Assembly: GCA_016700155.1 (NCBI GenBank)
Contig: CP065001.1
Coordinates: 3,348,001-3,412,000 of the forward strand
Length of the DNA stretch: 64,000 nucleotides
Direction: 5' to 3'
Source: Ignavibacteriales bacterium
Lineage (GTDB): Bacteria > Bacteroidota > Ignavibacteria > Ignavibacteriales > Ignavibacteriaceae
The notes beneath the pieces are model-generated. The model saw only the letters and a program-made list of their open reading frames with translations. It made no database searches and had not been told where the DNA came from. The translations under genes and the position numbers were made by a program. How positions within the stretch are numbered: the stretch's first letter is position 1; the number at the start of each line of letters is the position of its first letter. Shown here in pieces: positions 45,401 to 54,115 of this stretch.

Positions 45401-46039
45401 TGACGCGCTATATGCTGGAGGAATACCTGTTTCACCAATATTAGCTCTGGCAATTTCAATTCCGTTCAGGTAAGCGACGAATGCATCATCATAATCAACA
45501 TGCAAAACTGCTGCAACGATTGTTGAAATATCCTGAACATTAAAAATCTTTCTTAAGTAGAAACTGTTTACCGCAGGAAGCACTGTTGAGTCGTCACCAT
45601 CTGAATAACCGAAACCACTTGGACCGGAAGACCACGACTGATCATTGTAACCGGGATTTTTCCATTCAACCGGAGGTTCACTTACGCCGAGCCTGTATTT
45701 CCATACATCTCCCCAGTTGACTACAGTTTCCCAGTGTCTTACCTGTTCAGTTCTGTCCTTATCGCTGGCGAATATCATCAGGTGCTCGTATGGAGGAATA
45801 ACAACCTGAGGCATTATCCATTTAAACGGAACGCCTGCATCATCCGAAATTCCGTAACCATTTAAATCAACCGGAGTACTCTGATTATTATAAATTTCAA
45901 ACCAGTCAGGATAGTCACCGTCTTCATCAGCAATTGTGGAAGCATTGGATGACATTACTTCATTAATAAAAACGGATTGAGGAAACAGATCAAAAGTTAA
46001 AATGAATAAAGCAGACAGCAGTACAAATATTTTTTTCAT
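42488..46039 (-). CDS. Large secreted multidomain CotH-kinase protein with lamin-tail domains and type IX tail
   Basis: 1183 residues; the signal peptide ends near FDLFPQ. Domains in order: lamin-tail (about 22-95, INEVMSSN...DWFEIYNNQSTPVDLNGYGISDD); a galactose-binding-like region (about 110-260, FNVQDISTIVAAVLHVDYDDAFVAYLNG); a chitobiase/HEX C-terminal-like domain (about 360-440, GESIYYTLDGSMPDENS); a CotH kinase (about 460-780, GVKIFGGWSRGHAQKSLAI, FVLRNSGNDWQSTMFRD, QYWGIHNIREKVNEDF, WIMFDTDFGFGLYD). A Gly-rich repeat-like segment (FRFVRWEGS), a second lamin-tail (about 920-1010, INEINYNSS...DWIELYNN) and a sorting domain from about 1091 complete it. It probably acts at the cell surface. 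It follows the DUF4956 gene by 12 bp. Confidence 0.9.
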   Translation of the reverse strand: MKKIFVLLSALFILTFDLFPQSVFINEVMSSNASTIADEDGDYPDWFEIYNNQSTPVDLNGYGISDDAGVPFKWIMPQVVIPPYEHLMIFASDKDRTEQVRHWETVVNWGDVWKYRLGVSEPPVEWKNPGYNDQSWSSGPSGFGYSDGDDSTVLPAVNSFYLRKIFNVQDISTIVAAVLHVDYDDAFVAYLNGIEIARANIGETGIPPAYSASADSATEAVIYQGGNPPAFSVQNVLSFLQQGENVLAIQVHNYGTSSSDLSCIPFFTLGMNTTPPNPNGTHPLLILPEKHLHTNFKLNADGDFLVLTNSSGITADTLQFGVIPTDISLGRKPDGSSTFVMFADPTPGDSNTTAGYNGVSSSPVFSQAAGFYASPVSVTLTPGVQGESIYYTLDGSMPDENSTLYLNPIQITSTKVLRATEIGSGLLPGNTITNTYFINVPSDLTVVSLSTNPEHFFDEEFGIYTLGDSAEPDFPYFGANFWKDWEKPIHVELFETNGSLAFSIDAGVKIFGGWSRGHAQKSLAIFARNEYGPGSIDYQFFPELPITEFESFVLRNSGNDWQSTMFRDGLITGLVDNLGIDKQAFRPAIVFINGQYWGIHNIREKVNEDFLASHHGVDPDSVDILEYGGDIVEGDNEHYIALLEYLESNSPSIQQNYEYVKTQMDVENYIKYMATQIYAANKDWPGSNIKFWRPRTANGKWRWIMFDTDFGFGLYDQTAYSFNMLTFATATNGPSWPNPPWSTFLFRKLLENTGFKNDFINCFSDLSNTVFKATVVVDKINTMKSAIESEIPRHHSRWNEMGDWSSEVQRMITFANNRLSYSRLHFTQNFNAGSVNLLSLSGVDTSMGKVRINSIETNSPVWTGYYFANVPVKVIAKPKPGFRFVRWEGSVSSISDTLSISVTEWVSLTPVFELNTASLPDIVINEINYNSSVAFNTEDWIELYNNTDSTVNLSNWIFKDEEDIHNFVIPSGTVLNAGEYFVLVYDTALFKPLFPNVTNYIGNIGFGLSGGGEKLRLLDNNLNLIDSLTYDDQEPWPAQADGDGPTLSLRNPSLDNSLPGSWDASVGHGTPGAVNDNFTSVEDENEIIPPEFSLEQNYPNPFNPATRIRYAVADAYYASPVPVTLRVYDILGNEIAVLVNEEQSPGVYEVVFDTAEFGLSSGVYFYQFKAGNFSATKKLLLLK
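42679..42707. repeat. In-frame palindrome in a sorting domain (flavour A, copy 3, partly decayed)
   Basis: On the minus strand it reads TGTAGCGGACGCATA-T-TATGCGTCCCCCG, translated VADAYYASPVP. The 9-bp core GGACGCATA/TATGCGTCC is perfect; the outer arms carry mismatches. Confidence 0.85.
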
Positions 46040-46051
46040 TTTTCCCCTGTA

Positions 46052-46729
46052 CTAAAAATATTCTTCATCAAAGAAAAGATTAACATGATTTACACCGTTT
46101 ACGTTTTTCAGTTCTTTAATGAATTCGGTAGTTCGTTTAACATCTTTAAGCTTAACATGATATGACAACTCAAGCAGATCCCCGGAGCCCATCGTTTTTG
46201 TATTAATCAGTTTTGTTGATTTACAGAATTTTTCAAACACGGGCAGAAATTCAGCCTCATCAGAACCTCCGTTCACCGAGTAACTGAATTGAAGAAGAAA
46301 ATCTTTCTTAGCCGGGCTGGCTGCATTGGATTTATTTAAAATGTAAAGTATGCCTCCGACTGCAATTGTACCTGTAAATGCCAGAGCATGCAGTCCCACA
46401 CCCGCAGCCATACCTATTGCCAGCGAAAAGAAAATAAAAATTATATCCTGTGTTTCTTTTATTGCAGTACGAAAGCGAATGATTGACATTGCGCCAACAA
46501 GTCCAAAAGCACGAGCCAGGTTATTCCCTATAACCATAATAACAAGGGAAGTAATCATCGACAGAATTATCAGTGAATTGATAAATGAAAAAGAATAACC
46601 GGGACCGCGATATGTTATCCTGTAAAAGAATGAAATGAGTAATCCGCAGATAAAGGCAACAACAAGATTCTGCAGTACCTCGCCAATAGTGATAGAAACA
46701 TTTAAAATATTTTGAAAGTCATCCAGCAT
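46052..46729 (-). CDS. DUF4956 membrane protein
   Basis: 225 residues with an N-terminal half of about four membrane helices (VLQNLVVAFICGLLISFFYRI, SFINSLIILSMITSLVIMVIG, AFGLVGAMSIIRFRTAIK..QDIIFIFFSLAIGMAAGVG, LAFTGTIAVGGILYIL). The soluble C-terminal half is predicted to be cytoplasmic (DFLLQFSYSVNGGSDEAEF...). The GAMSIIRFRTAIKE motif is characteristic of DUF4956/MgtC-like small membrane proteins. It overlaps the VTC-domain gene by 11 bp and precedes the CotH gene, an arrangement known in many bacteria. The function is unknown; it may help to route polyphosphate or another product. Confidence 0.88.
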   Translation of the reverse strand: MLDDFQNILNVSITIGEVLQNLVVAFICGLLISFFYRITYRGPGYSFSFINSLIILSMITSLVIMVIGNNLARAFGLVGAMSIIRFRTAIKETQDIIFIFFSLAIGMAAGVGLHALAFTGTIAVGGILYILNKSNAASPAKKDFLLQFSYSVNGGSDEAEFLPVFEKFCKSTKLINTKTMGSGDLLELSYHVKLKDVKRTTEFIKELKNVNGVNHVNLFFDEEYF

Positions 46730-47537
46730 TTTTTACAAAGTCTTTCCTGTAATTCGAACCGATCCTGATGTTAGGATCAGAAAGCAGTAATTTTTTATTT
46801 TCGATAAACATTTTTATTTCATCATGATTTTCAGAGCAAATAGTATACTTTGAAACAGCCTTCCTTTGGAAACCAAAATTTCCGACAATTTTCCTTAACC
46901 AGGTCGGGTAGCCGTGATAGAATTTTATTTCAAGAACAAAATAACCGTGCATTGCCGATTTAAGACTTGCATCATTATATATATCGTCAACAGTAGGGAA
47001 TGGTAATGATCTAAGATTTTTGTCAAAGGTTATTCGAAGAGTGCTATCAAACTTTGAAAAGTATGCTTCGCGGTCATAAACAACCAGCACTACAGGAATT
47101 GAAAACTTATTTCTGTAGTGAAAGAAAAATTTTGCGGCATCATCTTCAGTAGTAAGATACCCGCGTTTCTTCAAAAGCAAATCTGTGTAATCAATCCTGG
47201 TTAAAACTTCTTCAAGATTTACATAAAGAAGCGGCGCCCTGTTTTTTGAAATGTGGTTTTCATATTTACGTTTTACTTCAAGAAAAACCAGGTTATCCGG
47301 TTTAGCTTCATTGTATGCTCTTACTCTTAACTTTTTCCTGATCTTTAATCCTTCAATCTTATCACGGTAGTCATCAAGATTAGGCGAATCATAATAAATA
47401 CTTCTGACTGTATATTCCTGTTTAGTTCTTCCTTCCGCATATTCATCAACCCTGAAGAACGGAGATATTGCGTTGCGAAATTCCTCGAGTTTATCACTTG
47501 CCACAAGGTACTTATATTCATATCTCATCGGCTTCAT
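46719..47537 (-). CDS. VTC-domain (polyphosphate polymerase-type) protein
   Basis: 272 residues forming a triphosphate-tunnel-type VTC domain. It opens with MRYEYKYLVASDKL (ATG 47528 could also serve as start), then RTKQEYTVRSIYYDSPNLDDYRDKIEGLKIRKKLRVRAYN with the basic strands lining the tunnel. FLEVKRKYENHISKNRAPL, an Asp/Glu strand (VVVYDREAYFS...LRITFDKNLRS), YFVLEIKFYHGYP and the basic KAVSKYTIC end follow. In yeast Vtc4 this fold makes polyphosphate. In bacteria, VTC + DUF4956 + CotH clusters recur, but the product is not firmly known. It lies 1 bp after the HlyD gene and overlaps DUF4956. Confidence 0.9.
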   Translation of the reverse strand: MKPMRYEYKYLVASDKLEEFRNAISPFFRVDEYAEGRTKQEYTVRSIYYDSPNLDDYRDKIEGLKIRKKLRVRAYNEAKPDNLVFLEVKRKYENHISKNRAPLLYVNLEEVLTRIDYTDLLLKKRGYLTTEDDAAKFFFHYRNKFSIPVVLVVYDREAYFSKFDSTLRITFDKNLRSLPFPTVDDIYNDASLKSAMHGYFVLEIKFYHGYPTWLRKIVGNFGFQRKAVSKYTICSENHDEIKMFIENKKLLLSDPNIRIGSNYRKDFVKNAG

Positions 47538-47538
47538 A

Positions 47539-48612
47539 TCAGTTCACCAATCTTTCCCACACTATCTTTACATACTCATAAGCAGAGAAACTTCCAAGAT
47601 TCACATAACAATCAACCATCAATCCCGGTAAAAGCTGATTAAGATCACCTTCAATTTTTGAAGTGCCGATAACAATCTGCGCACCATTCAGCAATCTTAC
47701 TTTATTATCTATCGAGAGCAACTCACCTGACAGTTCCAGTTTATTGCTGTTAAGATAAACATCAAACGGAAGCGGCAGGTTTAAATATTTTTTTTCAAGT
47801 ATGTTAACCGGGATAATTATTGTGAATGAAGAGATATCGTTCAATACCAACAGCGTATCATTATTTGTATGCCTGCCTATTGTTCCGTTTATCGGTGAAA
47901 GAAGTGTAAAGCCTTTAAATCTTTTTTCAAGAACAGATAATTCTTTTTCCAGAGCGCTTACCTGTGCATTGAAATAATTTATCAGTTCAGGTTTTGAACC
48001 GGTTTCAACTGACTCAAGAGTAGCTCTGCTTATCTTAATATTTATTTCATTTAGTTCCGCCGTACCTTGGGCTATCTCGTATTCTTCCTGGGAAACTAAT
48101 CCTCGTTCGTATAAAGATTTTAACCTGCTAAGAATTTTTTTATGCTCTTCAGCCTGTCTTATTGCAAAGTTTAATCTTTCGGTTTCCTGTTCAATGAGCG
48201 CCTGTTTTTCTCCTGAAAGATTTATTGACAAAGATGCACGTGTTGATGCTACCTGACCTTTGAGATTGACTATTTGCCTGTCAATTTCATTTGAATAAAC
48301 CGAAGCGACAGTATCCCCGGCATTTAAATACGCACCAGCTTTAATACCGGGAGTAAAATTAAATTGAACTGCATCTCCTCTGTCAAACTGTGTAACGGAG
48401 TATGATTCGTTAATGCCTGTAAGATTATCTGTCAGCACAGTTGTAACCCGGGCATCGGTACCTTTGTATATCGTCCACTCTTTAACGGGAAGTACTTTGC
48501 CCTGAAGATGTATCTTGTAACTAAATTTAAATGGCAGAATAAAAATCAATAAAATTAGTATGATAATTACACTCGAAATTATCAGAGTTTTGTTAGATCT
48601 AAGTGTTAACAT
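47539..48612 (-). CDS. HlyD-type membrane-fusion adaptor without an adjacent pump
   Basis: 357 residues: one N-terminal helix (LIISSVIIILILLIFILPF), a first lipoyl half, a long alpha-hairpin coiled coil (about 125-235, QIVNLKGQVASTRASL...YERGLVSQEEYEIAQGTAELNEINIKIS...SALEKELSVLEKRF), a second lipoyl half (FTLLSPINGTIGRHTNNDTLL) and a beta-barrel end. Such adaptors bridge inner-membrane transporters and outer-membrane ducts. No ABC, RND or MFS partner is encoded next to it; instead it heads the VTC/DUF4956/CotH run, with 1 bp to the next gene. Confidence 0.85.
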   Translation of the reverse strand: MLTLRSNKTLIISSVIIILILLIFILPFKFSYKIHLQGKVLPVKEWTIYKGTDARVTTVLTDNLTGINESYSVTQFDRGDAVQFNFTPGIKAGAYLNAGDTVASVYSNEIDRQIVNLKGQVASTRASLSINLSGEKQALIEQETERLNFAIRQAEEHKKILSRLKSLYERGLVSQEEYEIAQGTAELNEINIKISRATLESVETGSKPELINYFNAQVSALEKELSVLEKRFKGFTLLSPINGTIGRHTNNDTLLVLNDISSFTIIIPVNILEKKYLNLPLPFDVYLNSNKLELSGELLSIDNKVRLLNGAQIVIGTSKIEGDLNQLLPGLMVDCYVNLGSFSAYEYVKIVWERLVN

Positions 48613-48800
48613 TTTCTAACGCTGCGGTTCCTTGATTAGATTTCCCCGAACTGTTTGTGTTCGTGTGAAGTAAAAAATTAGTTTGTCCGAATATCCTTAG
48701 CATATTTTAACCATTAGACGTCTGTGTTATCTGTTTCCTTCGACATTCATCGTCTGAAAGACAGTAAAATTTATTATCATTTTACTCTCAATATTCGTGC

Positions 48801-48837
48801 AACAAAAAGGGAAGAAAACAATTTGTGTTTTCTTCCC
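48801..48837 (-). terminator. Strong intrinsic terminator of the beta-glucan locus
   Basis: An 11-bp perfect stem GGGAAGAAAAC (48809-48819) / GTTTTCTTCCC (48827-48837). Read on the minus strand it is followed by TTTTTGTTG, and it lies 40 bp after the GH3 stop. The remaining bases 48613-48800 show no gene. Confidence 0.9.
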
Positions 48838-48876
48838 TCCATATATTCCCAGCCCAAAATTCGCTTAAATTATCGA

Positions 48877-51126
48877 CTATTTCAATACAAATTGCGCAGT
48901 TAACTGTTCTACTGTCACTTTAAATTCTCCCAGTTCAGTAATGCGCTTATTATCTCTCCCGATAAAAGACAACTGTTCCGGTTTGATAGTAAATTCAACT
49001 ACCTTGCTTTCACCCGGTTCAAGATAGATTTTTTCAAATCCTTTCAACTGTTTTACCGGCCTTGATACTGATCCAACTATGTCGGTAAGATAAAGCTGCA
49101 CAACTTCTTTACCGGAACGTTTTCCTGTATTGGTTACTTTAACTTTTACTTTTACGTCTTCGCCTTTTTTGTTTGAACTTTTATCAAGTGAAAGATCAGA
49201 ATATGAAAAAGTTGTATAACTTAAACCGTAACCGAAACTCCACTGAGGATTAAAAACATTCGCATCAAAAACTTCAAGAGGTTTGTAATCATAAGGTGTA
49301 TAAGCGTTAGGGTAGCGAGGATAAGTAACAGGCAATTTGGCACTTGGATTTTCATCACCAAAAATTAAATCTGCAATCGCGTAACCGCCTTCCATTCCGG
49401 GAAGGAATCCAACAAGTACTGCTTTTGTTCCGTCAACAATTGAATTGATCAGTCTTGGTCTTCCCTGAAGCATAACCAACACAACAGGTTTACCGGTTTT
49501 GATCAATGCTTCAGCAAGATTTAATTGTGCTTTATCAAGTGTAAGATCATTTATGTTACCGGGAGTTTCACAATATGCAGGTTCACCAAGGCATAAAATA
49601 ATCGCATCAATATTTTTTGCAGCATCAACAGCGGCTTTAATATTTTTTTCTTCTGTGAATGTTGAACCCTCAACATAAACAACTTTATCATTGCCGATTT
49701 CTTCTCTTACAGCTTCAACAACTGTAAACTTTTCCTGCGGATAAAGTGATTCTTCATTACCCTGCCAGGTAATTGTCCATCCTCCGTTCATAACAGAAAG
49801 CATATTTGCTGCAGGTCCGGTTACAAGCACTTTTTTATTCTTCTGAAGCGGGAGAAAATCATTTTCATTTTTTACAAGCGTAATGGATTCAGTTGCAGCC
49901 CGGAGATTTATCTTTGTGAATTCTTCAACGGGTAATTTATCTTTCATCGTTTTATCAGGATATGGATTTTCGAACAATCCAAGCTGCATCTTTACTTTTA
50001 GAATCCTGCTTACCGCTTCATCAATTCGTTTCATCGGTACGGCACCTTCTTTAACAAGTTCAAGAAGATGTTCATAGAAACTGAAATTATACGGAACCAT
50101 GCTCATATCAACACCAGCCATAACAGACATACGTACAGCATCCTTCGGCGAGTAAGCAACTTTATCTCTTGTGTATAATCGAACAATATCTTCCCAGTCT
50201 GAAACTACAAAACCATCGAACTTAAGTTCACCTCTTAAAACTTCTGTTAAAAGGTGATAATCGGAGTGAACAGGAATTCCATCAACTTCACCGGAATTAA
50301 CCATCACAGTGGGAGCGCCTGCTTTTATTCCTTCTTCAAATGTCGGAAGAAAATATTCCCTTAACATTCTTTCAGAAATCCATGCTGGAGTTCTGTCTTT
50401 TCCGTTTATCGGGAATCCATAGCCGACAAAATGTTTTAAACAAGTTGCGACTTTATCAGGTGCGCCATAGTTATTTCCTTGTGCACCTTCGATATAACTT
50501 CTGCCAATCTCTGAAGCGAGATAAACATCTTCGCCAAAAGTTTCCCATAACCTTGGCCACAAAGGCTGTCTTCCGATATCCATAACAGGATAAAAGTTCC
50601 ATGGAATTCCCGATGCTCTTACTTCGAGTGATGTTATCTCACCTGACTTTTTCATCAACTCCCTGTTGAATGATGCAGCCATATTTATTGCCTGCGGAAA
50701 GAGTGTTGAGTTCTTTGTATATGTTGCACCGTGAATTGCATCTATACCATACATCACCGGAATTTTTAAATGTGTGTTTTTTGTTGCAACATCCTGAATC
50801 TTAGTTATTACTTCGTGCCAGTATTCGTAAGAGTGAGCTTTATCATAAACATTAAGAATTGAACCTACGTGATATTTTGTAATTGCTTCTTCAAGTTTTG
50901 CAAGATCAAGTTCATGCTCGGTAGTTTTTGTGCCCTGTGTCTTTGAGACAGTCTGAATAGTAACCTGAGTCATCTGACCGACTTTTTCTTCGAGTGTCAT
51001 TTTTGATAAAAGGTCATTTACTTTTTTATCAATCATTTGTTTATCACTTTGTTGAGGATCGATTTTCCATCCCACAGAAAAAGTAAAGATAAAAATAACT
51101 GCTGTAATCAAACGGAATAACTTCAT
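48877..51126 (-). CDS. bglX: GH3 beta-glucosidase (BglX-like)
   Basis: 749 residues, the usual length for BglX-type GH3 enzymes. AGGAAAA precedes the ATG and a signal peptide covers about 1-20. The N-terminal TIM barrel has MTLEEKVGQMTQ, GIDAIHGATY, the KH pair (231-232, CLKHFVGYG) and nucleophile Asp310 in GFVVSDWEDI. The second alpha/beta domain includes ATESITLVKNE, KKVLVTGPAA and CLGEPAYCETPGN, and the fibronectin-III-like end has FSYGLSYTTFSYSDL and VVQLYLTD. It should release glucose from beta-linked glucan oligomers in the periplasm, finishing the work of the GH16 enzyme encoded 32 bp upstream. Confidence 0.92.
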   Translation of the reverse strand: MKLFRLITAVIFIFTFSVGWKIDPQQSDKQMIDKKVNDLLSKMTLEEKVGQMTQVTIQTVSKTQGTKTTEHELDLAKLEEAITKYHVGSILNVYDKAHSYEYWHEVITKIQDVATKNTHLKIPVMYGIDAIHGATYTKNSTLFPQAINMAASFNRELMKKSGEITSLEVRASGIPWNFYPVMDIGRQPLWPRLWETFGEDVYLASEIGRSYIEGAQGNNYGAPDKVATCLKHFVGYGFPINGKDRTPAWISERMLREYFLPTFEEGIKAGAPTVMVNSGEVDGIPVHSDYHLLTEVLRGELKFDGFVVSDWEDIVRLYTRDKVAYSPKDAVRMSVMAGVDMSMVPYNFSFYEHLLELVKEGAVPMKRIDEAVSRILKVKMQLGLFENPYPDKTMKDKLPVEEFTKINLRAATESITLVKNENDFLPLQKNKKVLVTGPAANMLSVMNGGWTITWQGNEESLYPQEKFTVVEAVREEIGNDKVVYVEGSTFTEEKNIKAAVDAAKNIDAIILCLGEPAYCETPGNINDLTLDKAQLNLAEALIKTGKPVVLVMLQGRPRLINSIVDGTKAVLVGFLPGMEGGYAIADLIFGDENPSAKLPVTYPRYPNAYTPYDYKPLEVFDANVFNPQWSFGYGLSYTTFSYSDLSLDKSSNKKGEDVKVKVKVTNTGKRSGKEVVQLYLTDIVGSVSRPVKQLKGFEKIYLEPGESKVVEFTIKPEQLSFIGRDNKRITELGEFKVTVEQLTAQFVLK

Positions 51127-51158
51127 GATTTTCCTGCGATGATTTTTTGAATTAATAT

Positions 51159-52964
51159 TTAGTTAAGCAGAACCAGTTTTTTTGTCTGAGATATTTCTCT
51201 TCCGGTGAAATAATAAAAATAAACGCCGGAACTGACCGGCTGATTTGTATCCGTTAATCCATTCCATACAAAATGATTTTCACCGGAATCTATCGAACCG
51301 ATATTTTCAGAATAGATCTTATTACCCAGCACATCGAAAATATTGAATGTCAGTTCGTCTGTGTAAGGCAGGTAATATTTAATTATGGTTGTCCCGTTAA
51401 ACGGGTTAGGATAGTTTTGTTCAACACGGAATTCTTTAGGCTGAAATATCTCTTCATCATTAATTCCTGTTGATATATTTTCTATCACAATTCCATTTAT
51501 CAAAGCGTTATCAATTTCATTACCGAAAAATATTTCGAGTTCTTCATCAGTTACGGTCACTGAATTTACAACCAGTTCATAGGCAGCATTCTTTCCGACC
51601 AACTGGTAAAGGTCGACATTATCCGCAACCTGGTTTCCTTCGATATAAATATCAAAAACTCTCTTGCCTGCTTCATTAAAGTATGTCTCAGCCATCATTA
51701 ATTTTACACGATGTTCACCGTTGGGTACTCTGATTTTATAAGTGACCAACCCGTACCTGTCGGTATTGTAAATCACATCTTCATCGGTTCCGCTTATCGG
51801 AGCTGAGTTCTGTGCGCCTGTTCCATCCAGATAACCATACTCTTTATCAATTCCATATTCCTGGTCAGCAAGGTAGCCAAGTGAAGCAGTACCTCCGACA
51901 TTTATTTTAACCGGAAATGACAGCGCTGAAGGATGTATAAGTATTTTTGCCATTGGCTGCATTGTATTAGGCTGCGGTGCTCTGTCTTTAACACCCATTA
52001 CAATACAATTATACTGCGTTGAAGGATCTATCCCTGAAGTAACCAGTTCTACAGTTTTAAGATTTTCAAGGAGAGTTGCAGATTGTACTGTAACATTGGG
52101 AATGATGTAGTTCCCTGTATTCTCGGCTGTTGTTTCATCTACTTCTTCTGTGAAAAGGATTTTTACTTTATTGCCGGAAGCTCGTGCCCATAAAAATTTA
52201 GGCGGAGTTATATCAACAAATCCCGTGTTGGTATTATTTGTAAGGCACAGGATCATTTTACCATCCTGAAAAACTATGTTTGCAGGTAGAAAGTCACATT
52301 GATTCCCGTTAAAAGTATGCGTGGCTTTATCCCAGCGAACCTGGTCCCATGAATCAAGATTATCAGTCCATGAATGTGTAAAATTATTTCCTGTACCATA
52401 GTTGCCTGAACCCGGTGTGTACGAATAATAACTTACCCAGTCGTAGTACGCAAAAGCGGGAAGTACATCCGGATTCCATGTTCCAACCCAGCTTGAGTAT
52501 ATCGGGTTCCAGACATTCATCATGATTTTTTGAGGAAGGTTTAATCCTTCAATATGAGGTCCTGTTTGCCTGTGGACTTCAACCCCGTCTATAAACCATG
52601 CAACATAAGTGGGAGTCCATTCAAATGCGTAAGTGTGGTAATCAAGGTGCGGATTAAAATTTACAAGCTGATGACGGACATGATTTACCTGTCCGCGTGT
52701 GATTGGATTAAGTTGCACATCATTTTCATACCGTCCGAGGATTTCAAAATCTATTTCATTCCAGTCATTAACATTTGTCTGTTCGTGATAAGTAAAAAAT
52801 GTTGCGAGCACACCTTCTTTATTTATCGATTTATAGTTAGCCTCAAACCTTCCGTATGTGTATGCGGCTTTTGTTCTGTACTCAGCACCTTTATAATCTT
52901 TACTAATTGTTTGTGAGATGAGACAGGTGATGAGAATTAACAAGAGCGGTAATTTTCTATTCAT
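51159..52964 (-). CDS. Secreted GH16 glucanase with malectin-like domain and type IX tail
   Basis: 601 residues; GAGAGGG precedes the ATG and the signal peptide ends near TISKD. The GH16 jelly-roll (about 25-185) has the catalytic motif NEIDFEILG (Glu70, Asp72, Glu74) and YHTYAFEWTPTYVAWFIDGVEVHRQ, as in lichenase/laminarinase-like enzymes. A linker domain (about 265-345, KNLKTVELVTSGIDPSTQYNC) is followed by a malectin-like carbohydrate-binding domain (about 350-500, INVGGTASLGYLADQEYG, YDITRY-type strand, EVVF-like end). A type IX sorting domain closes it (RVEQNYPNPFNGTTIIKY ... FTGREISQTKKLVLLN), here without a palindrome insert. It should cut beta-1,3/1,4-glucan outside the cell. Confidence 0.9.
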   Translation of the reverse strand: MNRKLPLLLILITCLISQTISKDYKGAEYRTKAAYTYGRFEANYKSINKEGVLATFFTYHEQTNVNDWNEIDFEILGRYENDVQLNPITRGQVNHVRHQLVNFNPHLDYHTYAFEWTPTYVAWFIDGVEVHRQTGPHIEGLNLPQKIMMNVWNPIYSSWVGTWNPDVLPAFAYYDWVSYYSYTPGSGNYGTGNNFTHSWTDNLDSWDQVRWDKATHTFNGNQCDFLPANIVFQDGKMILCLTNNTNTGFVDITPPKFLWARASGNKVKILFTEEVDETTAENTGNYIIPNVTVQSATLLENLKTVELVTSGIDPSTQYNCIVMGVKDRAPQPNTMQPMAKILIHPSALSFPVKINVGGTASLGYLADQEYGIDKEYGYLDGTGAQNSAPISGTDEDVIYNTDRYGLVTYKIRVPNGEHRVKLMMAETYFNEAGKRVFDIYIEGNQVADNVDLYQLVGKNAAYELVVNSVTVTDEELEIFFGNEIDNALINGIVIENISTGINDEEIFQPKEFRVEQNYPNPFNGTTIIKYYLPYTDELTFNIFDVLGNKIYSENIGSIDSGENHFVWNGLTDTNQPVSSGVYFYYFTGREISQTKKLVLLN

Positions 52965-53007
52965 TCCAACCCTCTCTTAATAAATTCAAAAAATCAACCG
53001 ACCAAAA

Positions 53008-53028
53008 CCTGTCTGCCGTACGGTCAGG
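53008..53028. promoter_or_regulatory. Possible operator: CCGTACGG palindrome upstream of the GH16 gene
   Basis: The perfect 8-bp palindrome CCGTACGG (53016-53023) is flanked by CTG and TCAG, in the 111-bp gap between the PorV-like gene and the GH16 start. It could be a regulator half-site pair or a short hairpin. Confidence 0.25.
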
Positions 53029-53075
53029 ATTTTTGTACAGCAAGACAGATTTCAATCGTCATTCATTAACAGTAT

Positions 53076-54104
53076 TTAGAAGGAAATTCCTACAGTGAAT
53101 TTCTGTATATCACTCAGTCTTCCGAAATCCTGGTAAGCGTAATCAAGCTTTAAAGCAATGTTACCAAGGAAAAATTGTTTTAATCCGAAACCAAGTGAAA
53201 ATGATTCTTCAGAATCTTCAAGGAACATGGACTTGTAACCGCCTCTGAACGCTATGAAGTCCTTAAACACATACTCGGCACCTATATTTACACTTTCATA
53301 ATCATCATTCGGATGCGCGGCATCAACTGCAACTGTAATTTTATGCTCATCTGTAAATACAGGATTGTATGCCACACCAACACGGAAGTTTAATGGAAGC
53401 GCCCACTGACCTGTTTCCAGGTAAGCAGGAATGCGTCCGTTATTTCCAGTGCTTTGAAGATTCAGATCATGAAGAACAAGATTTGAGTTACCAAGTAACT
53501 GCATCTTTGTTCCGAAATTTGAAATTGACATTGCGAGTATCATCCCGTCAAAAGGAGTTTTATACTGAATGCCGAGATCAAGTGCAAACGCTGTAGCACT
53601 CATTCTCCAGATACTTTGATGTATGAACTTCGGGTTAAAGCCTATTGAAAAATTATCAGTAAGATTAATTGCGTAAGCTATACTGAAAGCCGCATCTGTC
53701 GCAGTAAATGTTTCGCCTGTTCCATTCGGTTCATCGACAGTAGTTACTTTCATCTCACCTATATCGGAAGTAGTAAAACTAACTCCAACCGTACCCATAT
53801 CACCAAGATTGTAAGTCGCGGCTATAAAGTTATACTTGATATCCGCAATCCAGTTTGTGTGATCGAACATAACATTTATACCCGGCAGTTTGGCTATACC
53901 TGATGGGTTCCAGTACATAGCGCTTGCATCATCAGAAACACCGACAAATGCACTTCCCATTGAAATTGCTCTTGCGCTTTGTCCAATATTAAGGAATGGA
54001 GCCGCAGTTGTTCCTTTCTTTGAAACGTTTGTTACAAACTGTGCAAGTATAACCGGGCTCACGAGGAGTAAAGCGACGATAGTAAATAATAATTTTCTTT
54101 TCAT
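53076..54104 (-). CDS. PorV/PorQ-family outer-membrane protein
   Basis: 342 residues. The signal peptide (KRKLLFTIVALLLVSPVILAQ) is followed by the PorV/UPF0164 pattern: TTAAPFLNIGQSARAISMGSAFVGVSDDASAMYWNPSGIA, then a repeated beta-strand barrel ending QDFGRLSDIQKFTVGISF. PorV proteins are outer-membrane barrels that help to release and attach type IX secretion cargo. Here the gene follows the 1039-residue surface protein by 11 bp, and GGAG precedes the ATG. Because it sits inside a glycan locus, it may serve this locus rather than general secretion. Confidence 0.88.
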   Translation of the reverse strand: MKRKLLFTIVALLLVSPVILAQFVTNVSKKGTTAAPFLNIGQSARAISMGSAFVGVSDDASAMYWNPSGIAKLPGINVMFDHTNWIADIKYNFIAATYNLGDMGTVGVSFTTSDIGEMKVTTVDEPNGTGETFTATDAAFSIAYAINLTDNFSIGFNPKFIHQSIWRMSATAFALDLGIQYKTPFDGMILAMSISNFGTKMQLLGNSNLVLHDLNLQSTGNNGRIPAYLETGQWALPLNFRVGVAYNPVFTDEHKITVAVDAAHPNDDYESVNIGAEYVFKDFIAFRGGYKSMFLEDSEESFSLGFGLKQFFLGNIALKLDYAYQDFGRLSDIQKFTVGISF

Positions 54105-54115
54105 TGTTTTCTCCT

